A DNA stretch of 61,299 nucleotides from Clostridiales bacterium. Its GTDB lineage: Bacteria > Bacillota > Clostridia > Christensenellales > Aristaeellaceae. The position numbers and the translations under genes are program-made. Shown here piece by piece: positions 17,150-24,923 of the stretch (positions are counted from its first letter, which is position 1; each line of letters begins with the position of its first letter). The notes under the pieces were generated by a model. The model did no database searches, was not told where the DNA came from, and saw nothing but the letters and a program-made list of their open reading frames with translations. Location: assembly GCA_015056055.1 (NCBI GenBank), contig SVHC01000017.1, forward strand, positions 1 to 61,299, in the 5' to 3' direction.

Positions 17150-17938
17150 TTATTCTTCTGTCCAGACTGCCTTGCGTGCTGCGTCGAGGCAGGCAAAGCC
17201 ATCGGTAGCAGCTTCGATATAGGGCTCGATAAATGCTTCAATACTTACGCGGGCATTGTAGCCGCCGTCTTTGAGATGCTGAAGGATTTTGGCATAATCC
17301 TCGCCGTCGCCTTCTTTCGGGCAGGCACGGGTCAGCGGGTTTGCGGTGTGCACATGTGCGATCTGGTGGGCATTCAGGGTAAATACGCTGGTGGGCTCGC
17401 TGACGAATGCCATGTGATAGGTATCACCCAGTGCGCGGATGTGATTGAGCTGCAGGATGGAAGTAAGCGCAACTGCCTCGCTGACCAGATTGATCATGTT
17501 GGTTTCCGCGCGGCGCAGAGGCTCGATAGCAATGATCAGATTGTGGTCCATTGCATGGCGTTCCACGATGCGCAGGAAATTGCAAATCTGACGCCATGCC
17601 ATATCCACGGGGAAGCCTTCGGGCACATTGCGTGCGCCGCCGCTGCCGAATACGATGACCTTTGCACCCAGACGGCTTGCGCGGCTGAATGCCTTGTCAA
17701 GATAGGCGTGCAGTGCCTGTGCGTTTACGTCCTTGCCGACGACCTTCAGCGTGCCGGGCAGCATTCCGTTGAATACTTCCACCTTGATGGGGGCATTGTC
17801 TACGCGCGCACACAGCTGTGCAAATTCTTCATCGGATGCCTCGTAAAGGCGAATCAGGCCGGTTTCCAGATAATCATAACCGATTTTTGCGACGGCCTCG
17901 ATATTTTCGATCGGGCCGCAAATTCCAAGTCGAACCAT
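17150..17938 (-). CDS. Sugar phosphate isomerase/epimerase (AP endonuclease 2-type TIM barrel)
   Basis: A 262-residue TIM-barrel protein of the xylose-isomerase-like superfamily. Putative metal-ligand segments are IAIEPLRR (Glu), ALGDTYHMA (Asp and His), IAHVHTANP (His) and VSIEAF (Glu). It is the last gene of a three-gene operon; the gap to the upstream oxidoreductase is 9 bp with AGGAGG at the junction. With a Gfo/Idh enzyme between two such barrels, oxidation of a sugar or inositol followed by isomerisation or cleavage of the keto product is likely. The substrate is unknown. Confidence 0.85.
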   Translation of the reverse strand: MVRLGICGPIENIEAVAKIGYDYLETGLIRLYEASDEEFAQLCARVDNAPIKVEVFNGMLPGTLKVVGKDVNAQALHAYLDKAFSRASRLGAKVIVFGSGGARNVPEGFPVDMAWRQICNFLRIVERHAMDHNLIIAIEPLRRAETNMINLVSEAVALTSILQLNHIRALGDTYHMAFVSEPTSVFTLNAHQIAHVHTANPLTRACPKEGDGEDYAKILQHLKDGGYNARVSIEAFIEPYIEAATDGFACLDAARKAVWTEE

Positions 17939-17947
17939 GTCGGCCTC

Positions 17948-19099
17948 CTAATACGTTCCGGTGGTGTCCAGCACGCGGGTTACTACGTCCTTGTGCTTCG
18001 AGGTGGCGCGGCGCTTGTTGAGCTCCTCAAGGAACTTGTCCTCATCCAGCGGCAGGATAACGGGTGCGCCCGTCCAGCTGGAAAGATGCATTGCGTTGGA
18101 AAGAGTCAGGCCGTTGATGCCCTCCACACCCTCTGCAACCAGCGGTTCGCCCTTGAGCAGGTGGTTTGCAAATGCGCGCAGAACGCCCTGATGCTGCGGG
18201 TTTTCGCCGTCGGTTTCGACCTCGACTTCCTCAAATGCGATGTGGCCGAAGCCTTCATCGGTGGTGCTGCTGTATTCGGTGATACCCATGGCGAGCTTTT
18301 TCATGAAGAGCTTGCCCTTTTCGCAGATCAGGGTGCCGCCGTCAAGCACGACTTCCAGACGGTTGGTGCCCGGATAATCGCCGGTGGTGGTGATGAATAC
18401 GGCGGTGGCTCCGTTTTCCAGCTCCATGTATGCGGTTACATCGTCTTCAACTTCGATATCATGCCATTTGCCGTTGTGAACGAATGCAGTTACGCTCTTG
18501 GGCATACCCACCAGCCACTGGAACAGGTCCAGGTTGTGCGGGCACTGGTTGAGCAGCACGCCGCCGCCTTCGCCAGCCCAGGTTGCGCGCCAGGAACCGG
18601 AATCATAGTAAGCCTGCGTGCGGAACCAGTCGGTGATCAGCCAGTTTGCGCGGCGCACCTGACCGAGCTCGCCGGAGGCGATCAGCTCCTTCATCTTGCG
18701 ATAGATGCAGTTGGTGCGCTGGTTGAACATGATGGCGTAGGTCTTGTCGCTCTTTTCTGCAACTGCGTTGACCTCGCGAACTGCCTTGGTGAATACGCCG
18801 GCCGGCTTTTCACACATGACATGCAGATTGTTTTCAAGTGCAGCCTTTACCAGAACCGGGTGATCGTAGTGCGGTGTGGCGACGATAACGGCGTCCACGA
18901 GGCCGCTTTTCATCATATCGATTGCGTTATCGAATACCTGAATGCCGGGGGCGGTTTTCAATGCCCATTCGCGGCGGTCAGCGCTGATATCCGCAACAGC
19001 GGTCAGTACCATGCCGGGAACTTCGCCCTTGCTGATCCAGACTACGTGATTGGAGCCCATATTGCCGGCGCCGATAACGCCCATTCTTACAGTGTCCAT
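17948..19099 (-). CDS. Gfo/Idh/MocA family oxidoreductase
   Basis: A 383-residue NAD(P)-dependent sugar dehydrogenase. The N-terminal Rossmann fold shows GVIGAGNMGSNH; MCEKPAG is the family lysine motif; LLNQCPHNLDLFQWLVG holds the histidine expected in the active site. The start has GGAGGC 6 bases upstream and overlaps the preceding stop by 13 bp, so the operon is tightly coupled. Enzymes of this type oxidise a ring hydroxyl of sugars, inositols or glycosides. Pairing with two TIM-barrel partners resembles keto-sugar pathways, including those that open glycosides through a 3-keto intermediate, which is inference. Confidence 0.9.
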   Translation of the reverse strand: MDTVRMGVIGAGNMGSNHVVWISKGEVPGMVLTAVADISADRREWALKTAPGIQVFDNAIDMMKSGLVDAVIVATPHYDHPVLVKAALENNLHVMCEKPAGVFTKAVREVNAVAEKSDKTYAIMFNQRTNCIYRKMKELIASGELGQVRRANWLITDWFRTQAYYDSGSWRATWAGEGGGVLLNQCPHNLDLFQWLVGMPKSVTAFVHNGKWHDIEVEDDVTAYMELENGATAVFITTTGDYPGTNRLEVVLDGGTLICEKGKLFMKKLAMGITEYSSTTDEGFGHIAFEEVEVETDGENPQHQGVLRAFANHLLKGEPLVAEGVEGINGLTLSNAMHLSSWTGAPVILPLDEDKFLEELNKRRATSKHKDVVTRVLDTTGTY

Positions 19100-19968
19100 C
19101 GATTTGCCTCCGTTTCTTTATATCCGTCCTGCGAAAGTACATCCTTGATTGCCGAAACTGCCGCGCGGAATGCGGACAGATTGCTGTCATATACGAATTT
19201 GTGCTTGACTTCTTCGTGCTGAAGTCCTGCCAGGCCTTCAAATACCGCGAGATGCGGTTCGATGGTGAGGAGAGTTTCACTGCCGCCGAAGTCCTTCAGA
19301 ATTTCGGCAATGCTGCCATCACCCATGCCGGCGGGAACAACGCTGCCGTCTGCAAGAAGAGCATCCTTAATGTGGAAGTAGAAGATGTGCTCTTTCAGAA
19401 GCGCATAAGCTTCGGCAGGCTTTACGCCGCACTGAATGAAGTTTGCCGGGTCAAAGGCGCACTTGAGCTTGCCGCCGAAGGTCTGGATCAGTTCAAGGCA
19501 GCGCTCGGGCTCATCGCCGTAGATGCCCTTTTCATTTTCGTGGGCAAGAATCATGCCCTGTGCATCCGCAGCATCCAGCATCATGCCGATCTGATCGATG
19601 ACCTGATTGCGATTGGCTTTATAGCCTTCCGGAGAATTAAAGAAACTAAACATGCGGATGACCGAAGCGCCGAGCTCGGCTGCATGGTCCATGGTGCGCT
19701 TCAGATTTTCCAGATGCGCTTTGAAGTCATCCTTCAGCGCAATCTTGCCGAACGGAGAGCCGATGGCGGAAAGAGAGATTCCGGCATCCTGCAGGCGAAC
19801 TTTGACGTCCTTTACCTGCGCATCCGTAAGCTGAGAAATATTGGTGCCGTCCACGCCGCGGATTTCGATGCGGTCAATGCCTGCCTCGCGCAGGGCATCA
19901 ATCTGCTCGGAAAATACGGGGCTTGCCTCGTCCGCAAAGGCAGAGAGGATATAATTTGTCTTTGCCAT
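19087..19968 (-). CDS. Sugar phosphate isomerase/epimerase (first gene of the operon)
   Basis: A 293-residue TIM barrel, distinct from the 17150 gene. Visible ligand-type segments are LAHENEKGIYGD (Glu), CAFDPANFIQCG (Asp), YFHIKDAL (His) and LTIEPHLAVF (Glu). The start has GGAGGC five bases upstream. It leads the operon and is read from a strong promoter at 20022-20050. Two different barrels in one operon suggest sequential steps, for example isomerisation and then beta-elimination or epimerisation of an oxidised sugar. Confidence 0.87.
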   Translation of the reverse strand: MAKTNYILSAFADEASPVFSEQIDALREAGIDRIEIRGVDGTNISQLTDAQVKDVKVRLQDAGISLSAIGSPFGKIALKDDFKAHLENLKRTMDHAAELGASVIRMFSFFNSPEGYKANRNQVIDQIGMMLDAADAQGMILAHENEKGIYGDEPERCLELIQTFGGKLKCAFDPANFIQCGVKPAEAYALLKEHIFYFHIKDALLADGSVVPAGMGDGSIAEILKDFGGSETLLTIEPHLAVFEGLAGLQHEEVKHKFVYDSNLSAFRAAVSAIKDVLSQDGYKETEANRWTL

Positions 19969-20021
19969 ATTGCCTCCAATTCATGCGTATGCAAAATGGA
20001 TGAACATACAATTCCATTTTT

Positions 20022-20050
20022 ATTATACACCCTTTTGGAGATGGGTGCAA
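20022..20050 (-). promoter_or_regulatory. Sigma-A promoter of the TIM-barrel/Gfo-Idh operon
   Basis: Minus strand: TTGCAC (20050-20045), 17-bp spacer, TATAAT (20027-20022). Confidence 0.75.
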
Positions 20051-20142
20051 CCGTTGAAGGCGGGATTTTAAGACGCGTGCAGGATTTGAGCCCGGCTGCG
20101 GCGAATTATGCAAAAAATGAACTTACAGAACGGAGCTTGATT

Positions 20143-20943
20143 ATGACAAAGGAAAACATCCGCGCCGCACTGGCGAATGTGAAATGCTTTCTTCTGGATA
20201 TGGACGGCACTTTTTATCTCGGCGATAAACTGATCGACGGATCTTTGGATTTTCTGGACGCGCTGGAAAAAACCGGACGCACCGCGCGTTTTCTGACGAA
20301 CAATTCCTCTAAATCCGCATCGGTATATGCCGAAAAGCTGGCGAAAATGGGCGTGAAGGAAAAATACCGAGACGTAATTTCTTCCGGGCATGCCGCCGCG
20401 CACTATTGCCTGAAAAAATTCCCGGGCGGCAAGTGCTATCTCCTCGGCAATCCCATGCTGGCAAAGGAACTTTCCGCAATGGGGCTTGAACTCACCGAGG
20501 ATGACCCGGATTATGTGCTCGTAGCGTTTGATACGACGCTGGACTATGCCAAACTGTGCAAGGTGTGCGACTATATCCGCTATGGAAAGCCTTATATCGC
20601 AACCCATCCGGATTACAACTGTCCCACCGAAACGGGCTTCATTCCCGATATGGGCGCAATCATGGCCTTTATTGAAGCTTCCACCGGGCGCAAGGCGGAT
20701 ATCATTCTCGGTAAGCCGAATCGCGGCATCGTGGACGAGGCGCTCATGCGCACGGGTTATTCGCTGGATGAGATGGCGATGGTGGGCGACAGGCTCTATA
20801 CCGACGTTGCTACCGGCGTAAATCACGGCATGAAGGGCATTCTCGTTCTTTCCGGCGAAGCAACCATGGACGATGTGGCTGTTTCCGATGTGAAGCCGGA
20901 TATGATTTTCGGAAGTCTGAAGGACATGATAGAGTACCTTTGA
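20143..20943 (+). CDS. HAD-IIA family phosphatase (NagD/PGPase-like)
   Basis: A 266-residue hydrolase with HAD motif I LLDMDGTFYLG (nucleophile Asp and acid/base Asp), motif II FLTNNSS, and motifs III/IV GKPNRGIVDEAL and MVGDRLYTDVATG. The C2-type cap between them places it in subclass IIA with NagD, 4-nitrophenylphosphatase and phosphoglycolate phosphatase-like enzymes. It probably dephosphorylates a small sugar phosphate or nucleotide. The ATG at 20143 has GGAG upstream; the frame is open much further but that segment overlaps the divergent operon and its promoter. Confidence 0.9.
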   Translation: MTKENIRAALANVKCFLLDMDGTFYLGDKLIDGSLDFLDALEKTGRTARFLTNNSSKSASVYAEKLAKMGVKEKYRDVISSGHAAAHYCLKKFPGGKCYLLGNPMLAKELSAMGLELTEDDPDYVLVAFDTTLDYAKLCKVCDYIRYGKPYIATHPDYNCPTETGFIPDMGAIMAFIEASTGRKADIILGKPNRGIVDEALMRTGYSLDEMAMVGDRLYTDVATGVNHGMKGILVLSGEATMDDVAVSDVKPDMIFGSLKDMIEYL

Positions 20944-20993
20944 CCAATAAGCACTTCCCGTGGAGTTTATGCTAAGAAACAACGGAATCGGCG

Positions 20994-21031
20994 TAGCATG
21001 CGTTTACTTTTTGTGCGCGGCATGCTATAAT
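20994..21031 (+). promoter_or_regulatory. Promoter of the BspA-like gene with an 8-bp inverted repeat
   Basis: TTTACT (21003-21008), 17-bp spacer ending in TGC, TATAAT (21026-21031). TAGCATGC (20994-21001) and GCATGCTA (21020-21027) form a perfect inverted repeat that brackets the -35 box and enters the -10 box, as an operator would. Confidence 0.65.
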
Positions 21032-21072
21032 TCAAAATGAGAGATTGTTTCTGAAGGAGAGTTACAGCAGAA

Positions 21073-22170
21073 ATGAAGCGTTCTTTTATTTTGTCTTTGG
21101 TAATCGTTATGCTGTTTGCGTGCATGCCCTGCGCGTTTGCGGCAAGTGACTTTGTGATCGATGAAAACGGCGTTCTGACCGGATATAGCGGGAGCAGCGC
21201 ATCGGTCGTGATCCCAAATGGAGTTACGAAAATCGGAAAACATGTATTTTCCGGCAACAACACCATTAAATCCGTGGTGATCCCCGAAGGGGTTACGATG
21301 ATCGATGAACTGGCATTTGAGGCTTGCGAATCGCTCACGTCGGTGACGCTTCCGGCAAGCCTTACGACCCTTGGATACGGTGCATTTTATCAGTGCTCCG
21401 CGCTTGAAACGCTTGAGCTTCCCTCCGGCGTGACGGCAATCAGCCCGGCAGCGTTTTCCGAATGCGCATCTCTGAAAACAATCGCACTTCCCGAAGGCGT
21501 GACGGATATGGGTCTTGGCATGTTTGCCGGATGCGTTTCGCTGGAGTCAATTCAGCTTCCTTCCACGCTCACCGGCATCGGAACGGGCGCATTTGAGCGC
21601 TGCGCAGCCCTGAAAACGCTGGATATTCCCAGCGGCGTTGCAACCATCGGCGCACAGGCATTCTCAGGATGCAGCGCACTTGAGGTCATTCTGCTCCCCG
21701 AAAGCGTGACGACCATCAACTACCGCGCATTCTATGGCTGTACTGCGCTGGCTGAAGTGTTCCTTCCGGAAAATATCACGACCATCGGCGCCAATGTTTT
21801 CCCGTTCAACACGGCGGTGAAATGTCTGCCCGGCAGTGTGACGGAAGATACGCTGACTGCGGCAGGCTATGGCTTCAAGCACATTGAGATCGTGGAACTT
21901 CCCCTGTCTGTGGAAATCGTCGATGCAGAGGCGTTTGTGAATGTGAGCGCAGAGCGCGTGATCATTCCTTCGGGCTGCAGTTCGATCGGTGCGCGCGCAT
22001 TTGCAGACTGCGCGGCGTTGGTCCGCGTGGATATCCCGGCAACGGTTACTGCGATTGCGACGGATGCGTTTTCTGGCAGCGATGGCGTTGTGATCTATGC
22101 GCCCGCGGGCAGCTTTGCTGAGCAGTATGCGGGGGAATATGGAATCGCCTTCCGTGCAACAGAGGAATAA
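21073..22170 (+). CDS. Secreted BspA-like leucine-rich repeat protein
   Basis: A 365-residue exported protein. A signal peptide (hydrophobic core near residues 5-22, ending AFAAS) is followed by about ten LRR_5 repeats of 22-23 residues with the pattern GVTxIGxxAFxxCxxLxxIxLP. One repeat series breaks near residue 255, then two more repeats follow and the protein ends with the typical capping APAGSFAEQYA segment. No cell-wall anchor is visible. Proteins of this type bind host or microbial surfaces. GGAGAG lies about 12 bases before the ATG, a slightly long spacing. Confidence 0.9.
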   Translation: MKRSFILSLVIVMLFACMPCAFAASDFVIDENGVLTGYSGSSASVVIPNGVTKIGKHVFSGNNTIKSVVIPEGVTMIDELAFEACESLTSVTLPASLTTLGYGAFYQCSALETLELPSGVTAISPAAFSECASLKTIALPEGVTDMGLGMFAGCVSLESIQLPSTLTGIGTGAFERCAALKTLDIPSGVATIGAQAFSGCSALEVILLPESVTTINYRAFYGCTALAEVFLPENITTIGANVFPFNTAVKCLPGSVTEDTLTAAGYGFKHIEIVELPLSVEIVDAEAFVNVSAERVIIPSGCSSIGARAFADCAALVRVDIPATVTAIATDAFSGSDGVVIYAPAGSFAEQYAGEYGIAFRATEE

Positions 22171-22180
22171 CGGAGAATAA

Positions 22181-22219
22181 AAGGCAGGATCGACTTTAAA
22201 AAGAGTCGATCCTGCCTTT
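22181..22219. terminator. Bidirectional intrinsic terminator
   Basis: Perfect 15-bp stem AAGGCAGGATCGACT/AGTCGATCCTGCCTT (22181-22195 with 22204-22218) between convergent genes. Confidence 0.9.
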
Positions 22220-22233
22220 GTGTGCGGAAAAGA

Positions 22234-23010
22234 TTAGTTTGCGTATTCGTCTGCCAGCAGCTTTGCCACGGCGGGGGTGCCTGCGATGACGCAGCCGACC
22301 ATTTTCATGGTGAAGTCGGTGCCGTCATATTCCAGAACGGAGCCGCCTGCTTCGCGGATGAGCAGCGTGCCTGCGGCATAGTCCCAGATGTGCAGGTATT
22401 TTTCGAGGAAACCGTCGATGCGTCCGGCGGCGATGCTCGCAAGGTCGATCGCGGCGGAGCCACTGCGGCGGATATCCTGACATGCGGTGAAGATGCGCTC
22501 AAACATGCGGAAGTTGGCCGGGGCTTCGTCCTTCAGATAGGGCGAAGTACCGATGGCGATAAGGCTGTCCGCCATGGTCTGTGCACTGCTTACATGGATG
22601 GGCTGACCGTTCAGGAAGCTGCCTTTTCCCTTTTCGGCGGTGAACATTTCGTTCAGATAGGGATCGTAGATGATGCCCATGACGGGTTCGCCGTTTTCCA
22701 GAAGTGCAAGGGAAATTGCGCTGCGGCGATAATCATGGATCAGGTTGGTGGTGCCGTCCACAGGGTCAAGCGCCCAGAGCGGCGCGGAAAGATCGATCAT
22801 GGAATTGTCCTGCTCCTCGCCGAGGAACTGGATATCGGGATAAAGGTTTCCGAGTTCCGTGCGGATGAAATTCTGCACGGATTCATCCACCTGCGTTACA
22901 TAATCGCAGGAACCCTTTTCGCGCGTGGAATGCGCGGCATTGCGGTCCGCAAAAAGCTTTGCAGCCTCGCGCACGATGGATTCAATAGTAGAAATATTGA
23001 TATTGGCCAT
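22234..23010 (-). CDS. Inositol monophosphatase family protein
   Basis: A 258-residue Mg-dependent, lithium-sensitive-type phosphatase. Motifs are LGEEQ (metal Glu), WALDPVDGTTNLIHDY (two metal aspartates) and WDYAAGTLLIREAGG (third Asp, substrate loop). Likely substrates are inositol phosphate, PAP or a sugar bisphosphate; sequence alone does not choose. GGAGGATATC precedes the ATG at 23010; an upstream in-frame extension would run through the argS terminator. The gene starts just after that terminator, so its expression depends on readthrough or an unseen promoter. Confidence 0.9.
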   Translation of the reverse strand: MANINISTIESIVREAAKLFADRNAAHSTREKGSCDYVTQVDESVQNFIRTELGNLYPDIQFLGEEQDNSMIDLSAPLWALDPVDGTTNLIHDYRRSAISLALLENGEPVMGIIYDPYLNEMFTAEKGKGSFLNGQPIHVSSAQTMADSLIAIGTSPYLKDEAPANFRMFERIFTACQDIRRSGSAAIDLASIAAGRIDGFLEKYLHIWDYAAGTLLIREAGGSVLEYDGTDFTMKMVGCVIAGTPAVAKLLADEYAN

Positions 23011-23019
23011 GATATCCTC

Positions 23020-23054
23020 CAAAAACCGAGCCGGAGAATGCCTCCGACTCGGTT
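23020..23054 (-). terminator. argS terminator abutting the next ribosome binding site
   Basis: Minus-strand stem AACCGAGTCGGAG/CTCCGGCTCGGTT (one wobble) with a run of five T, immediately followed by GGAGG of the phosphatase gene. Confidence 0.75.
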
Positions 23055-23098
23055 CGCTGAATATAGGATCAAATAATTCAAACCGCAGCGGCGGCAAA

Positions 23099-24808
23099 TT
23101 ACATGCGCTCGGGAGCTGCGATGCCGATAAGATCCAGCGCGATCGCGATGGTGCTCTTGGCTGCCTTGGTGAGGTTTACGCGGGCTGCGCGAACGGCGGG
23201 CGGTGCATCGATGATGCGGTTTTCATAATAGAACTTGTTGTAAGCCTGAGCAAGATCCACACTGAAGCGGGTGATCATGGAAGGCTCGCTGCGGTTCAGG
23301 GCTTCCACGATGAGTTCGGGGAACTGCTCGATCAGGCGGATAACGTTCTGCGCATCGGGGTCGGACAGGGCGGAATAATCCGGTTCGTCGGTAAGCTCGC
23401 CTGCCTTGCGCAGTACGCTTGCGCAGCGTGCATGGGTGTACATGACATAGGGAGCGGTTTCGCCGTCGAAGTTGAGGGCGCGATCCCAATGGAAGTCAAT
23501 ATCCTTGATGCGGTTGTTGTACAGGTCGAAGAATACCACAGCGCCTACGCCGATCTGGCGTGCGATTTCGTCCTTGTTTTCAAGATCGGGGCTCTTCTCG
23601 TCGATGATGGCGCGTGCCTTTTCGATGGAGGTGTTGAGAAGATCTTCAAGATATACTACGCGGCCTTCGCGGGTGGACAGGGACTGACCCTCGTAGGAAA
23701 CCATGCCGAAGTTGACGTGTTCGCAGCCCTTGGCGCAGTCCCAGCCGAGGAGTTCGGCAACCTTGAACAGCTGGCGGAAGTGCAGATCCTGCTGATAGGC
23801 AACGACGTACAGGCACTTATCGAAATTGTAGGTGTCGCGGCGATAGCGGATAGCAGCCAGGTCGCGGGTGGCATACAGAGTTGCGCCGTCCGAACGCAGA
23901 ATGATTGCCGGCGGCATGCCGTAATCCTTCAGATCAACGATTTTTGCGCCCTGATCTTCAATCAGAAGACCCTTCTCTGCCAGTTCATCGATAACAGGCT
24001 GCATCTTATCGTTGTAGAAGCTTTCGCCTGCGTAGGAATCGAAGGTGACGCCCAGAATGTCATAAACGCGCTCGGCGTCCTTAAGGGTAACTTCCTTGAA
24101 CCAGTTGAAGATGGACAGAGCTTCCTCGTCGCCATCCTCAATGGCCTTGAACCAGGCGCGGCCCTCGTCGTTCAGTGCCGGGTTTTCCTTGGCCTCGTTG
24201 TTGAAACGAACGTAGAGCTTTACCATCTCGTCCACGCCGCCGTTCTGGACGGTTTCCTTATCGCCCCAGCGCTTGTAAGCGGCGATCATCTTGCCGAACT
24301 GGGTGCCCCAGTCGCCCAGATGGTTTACGCCCACGCAGTTGTAACCGGTGTACTTGTACATGCGGTACAGGGCGTTGCCCAGCATGGTGGTGGAGAGGTG
24401 GCCGATATGGAAACGCTTTGCGATGTTGATGGAGGAATAGTCGATAACGATGGTCTTGCCCTCGCCGATGTTGCTGGAGCCGTAGCGGCCGTTTGCATCA
24501 AGCACGGCGTTTACGATGTTGCGTGCATAGGTGGCACGGTCAAGATAGAAGTTCAGGTAGCCCTTTACAGCCTCTGCGCGATCGAGATAATCTGCGTCGA
24601 TTGCAGCAGCGAGTGCCTCTGCGATAGCAACCGGGGGCTTGCGCAGGGATTTTGCCAGCTTGAAGCAGGGCATTGCATAGTCGCCCATGGCGGGGTCCGG
24701 CGGCAGCTCCAGAAGAGCTTCGTATTCCGGTGCGGTAAGAGAGCTTTCACCAAAAGCCTTTATAACAGCGTCCAGTACGCTTTGTGCGATGGCCTGCTTG
24801 AAATCCAT
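23099..24808 (-). CDS. argS: Arginine--tRNA ligase
   Basis: Class I synthetase charging tRNA-Arg. The 569-residue protein shows the N-terminal additional domain, the HIGH motif as FHIGHLS (about residue 130), the long catalytic core, LSTREGR (about residue 378) at the KMSKS position as usual for this enzyme, and the alpha-helical DALR anticodon-binding domain ending in IAAPERM. GGGGAAA is 7 bases upstream of the ATG. Codon usage is optimised. It is transcribed from an extended -10 promoter and ends at a terminator fused to the next gene's RBS. Confidence 0.95.
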   Translation of the reverse strand: MDFKQAIAQSVLDAVIKAFGESSLTAPEYEALLELPPDPAMGDYAMPCFKLAKSLRKPPVAIAEALAAAIDADYLDRAEAVKGYLNFYLDRATYARNIVNAVLDANGRYGSSNIGEGKTIVIDYSSINIAKRFHIGHLSTTMLGNALYRMYKYTGYNCVGVNHLGDWGTQFGKMIAAYKRWGDKETVQNGGVDEMVKLYVRFNNEAKENPALNDEGRAWFKAIEDGDEEALSIFNWFKEVTLKDAERVYDILGVTFDSYAGESFYNDKMQPVIDELAEKGLLIEDQGAKIVDLKDYGMPPAIILRSDGATLYATRDLAAIRYRRDTYNFDKCLYVVAYQQDLHFRQLFKVAELLGWDCAKGCEHVNFGMVSYEGQSLSTREGRVVYLEDLLNTSIEKARAIIDEKSPDLENKDEIARQIGVGAVVFFDLYNNRIKDIDFHWDRALNFDGETAPYVMYTHARCASVLRKAGELTDEPDYSALSDPDAQNVIRLIEQFPELIVEALNRSEPSMITRFSVDLAQAYNKFYYENRIIDAPPAVRAARVNLTKAAKSTIAIALDLIGIAAPERM

Positions 24809-24849
24809 TTCAAATTTCCCCTTCTTTATAAGAAATAATGTATGCTGTG

Positions 24850-24858
24850 ATTATAGCA
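24850..24858 (-). promoter_or_regulatory. Extended -10 promoter of argS
   Basis: Minus strand TGC-TATAAT (24858-24850). No good -35 box is visible; the extended TGn element would compensate. Confidence 0.55.
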
Positions 24859-24923
24859 GAAACAGTCTGCTTCTGTACACGGATAAGGATTCATTTATCG
24901 TAAAAACTGCGCGAAACCGTGCA

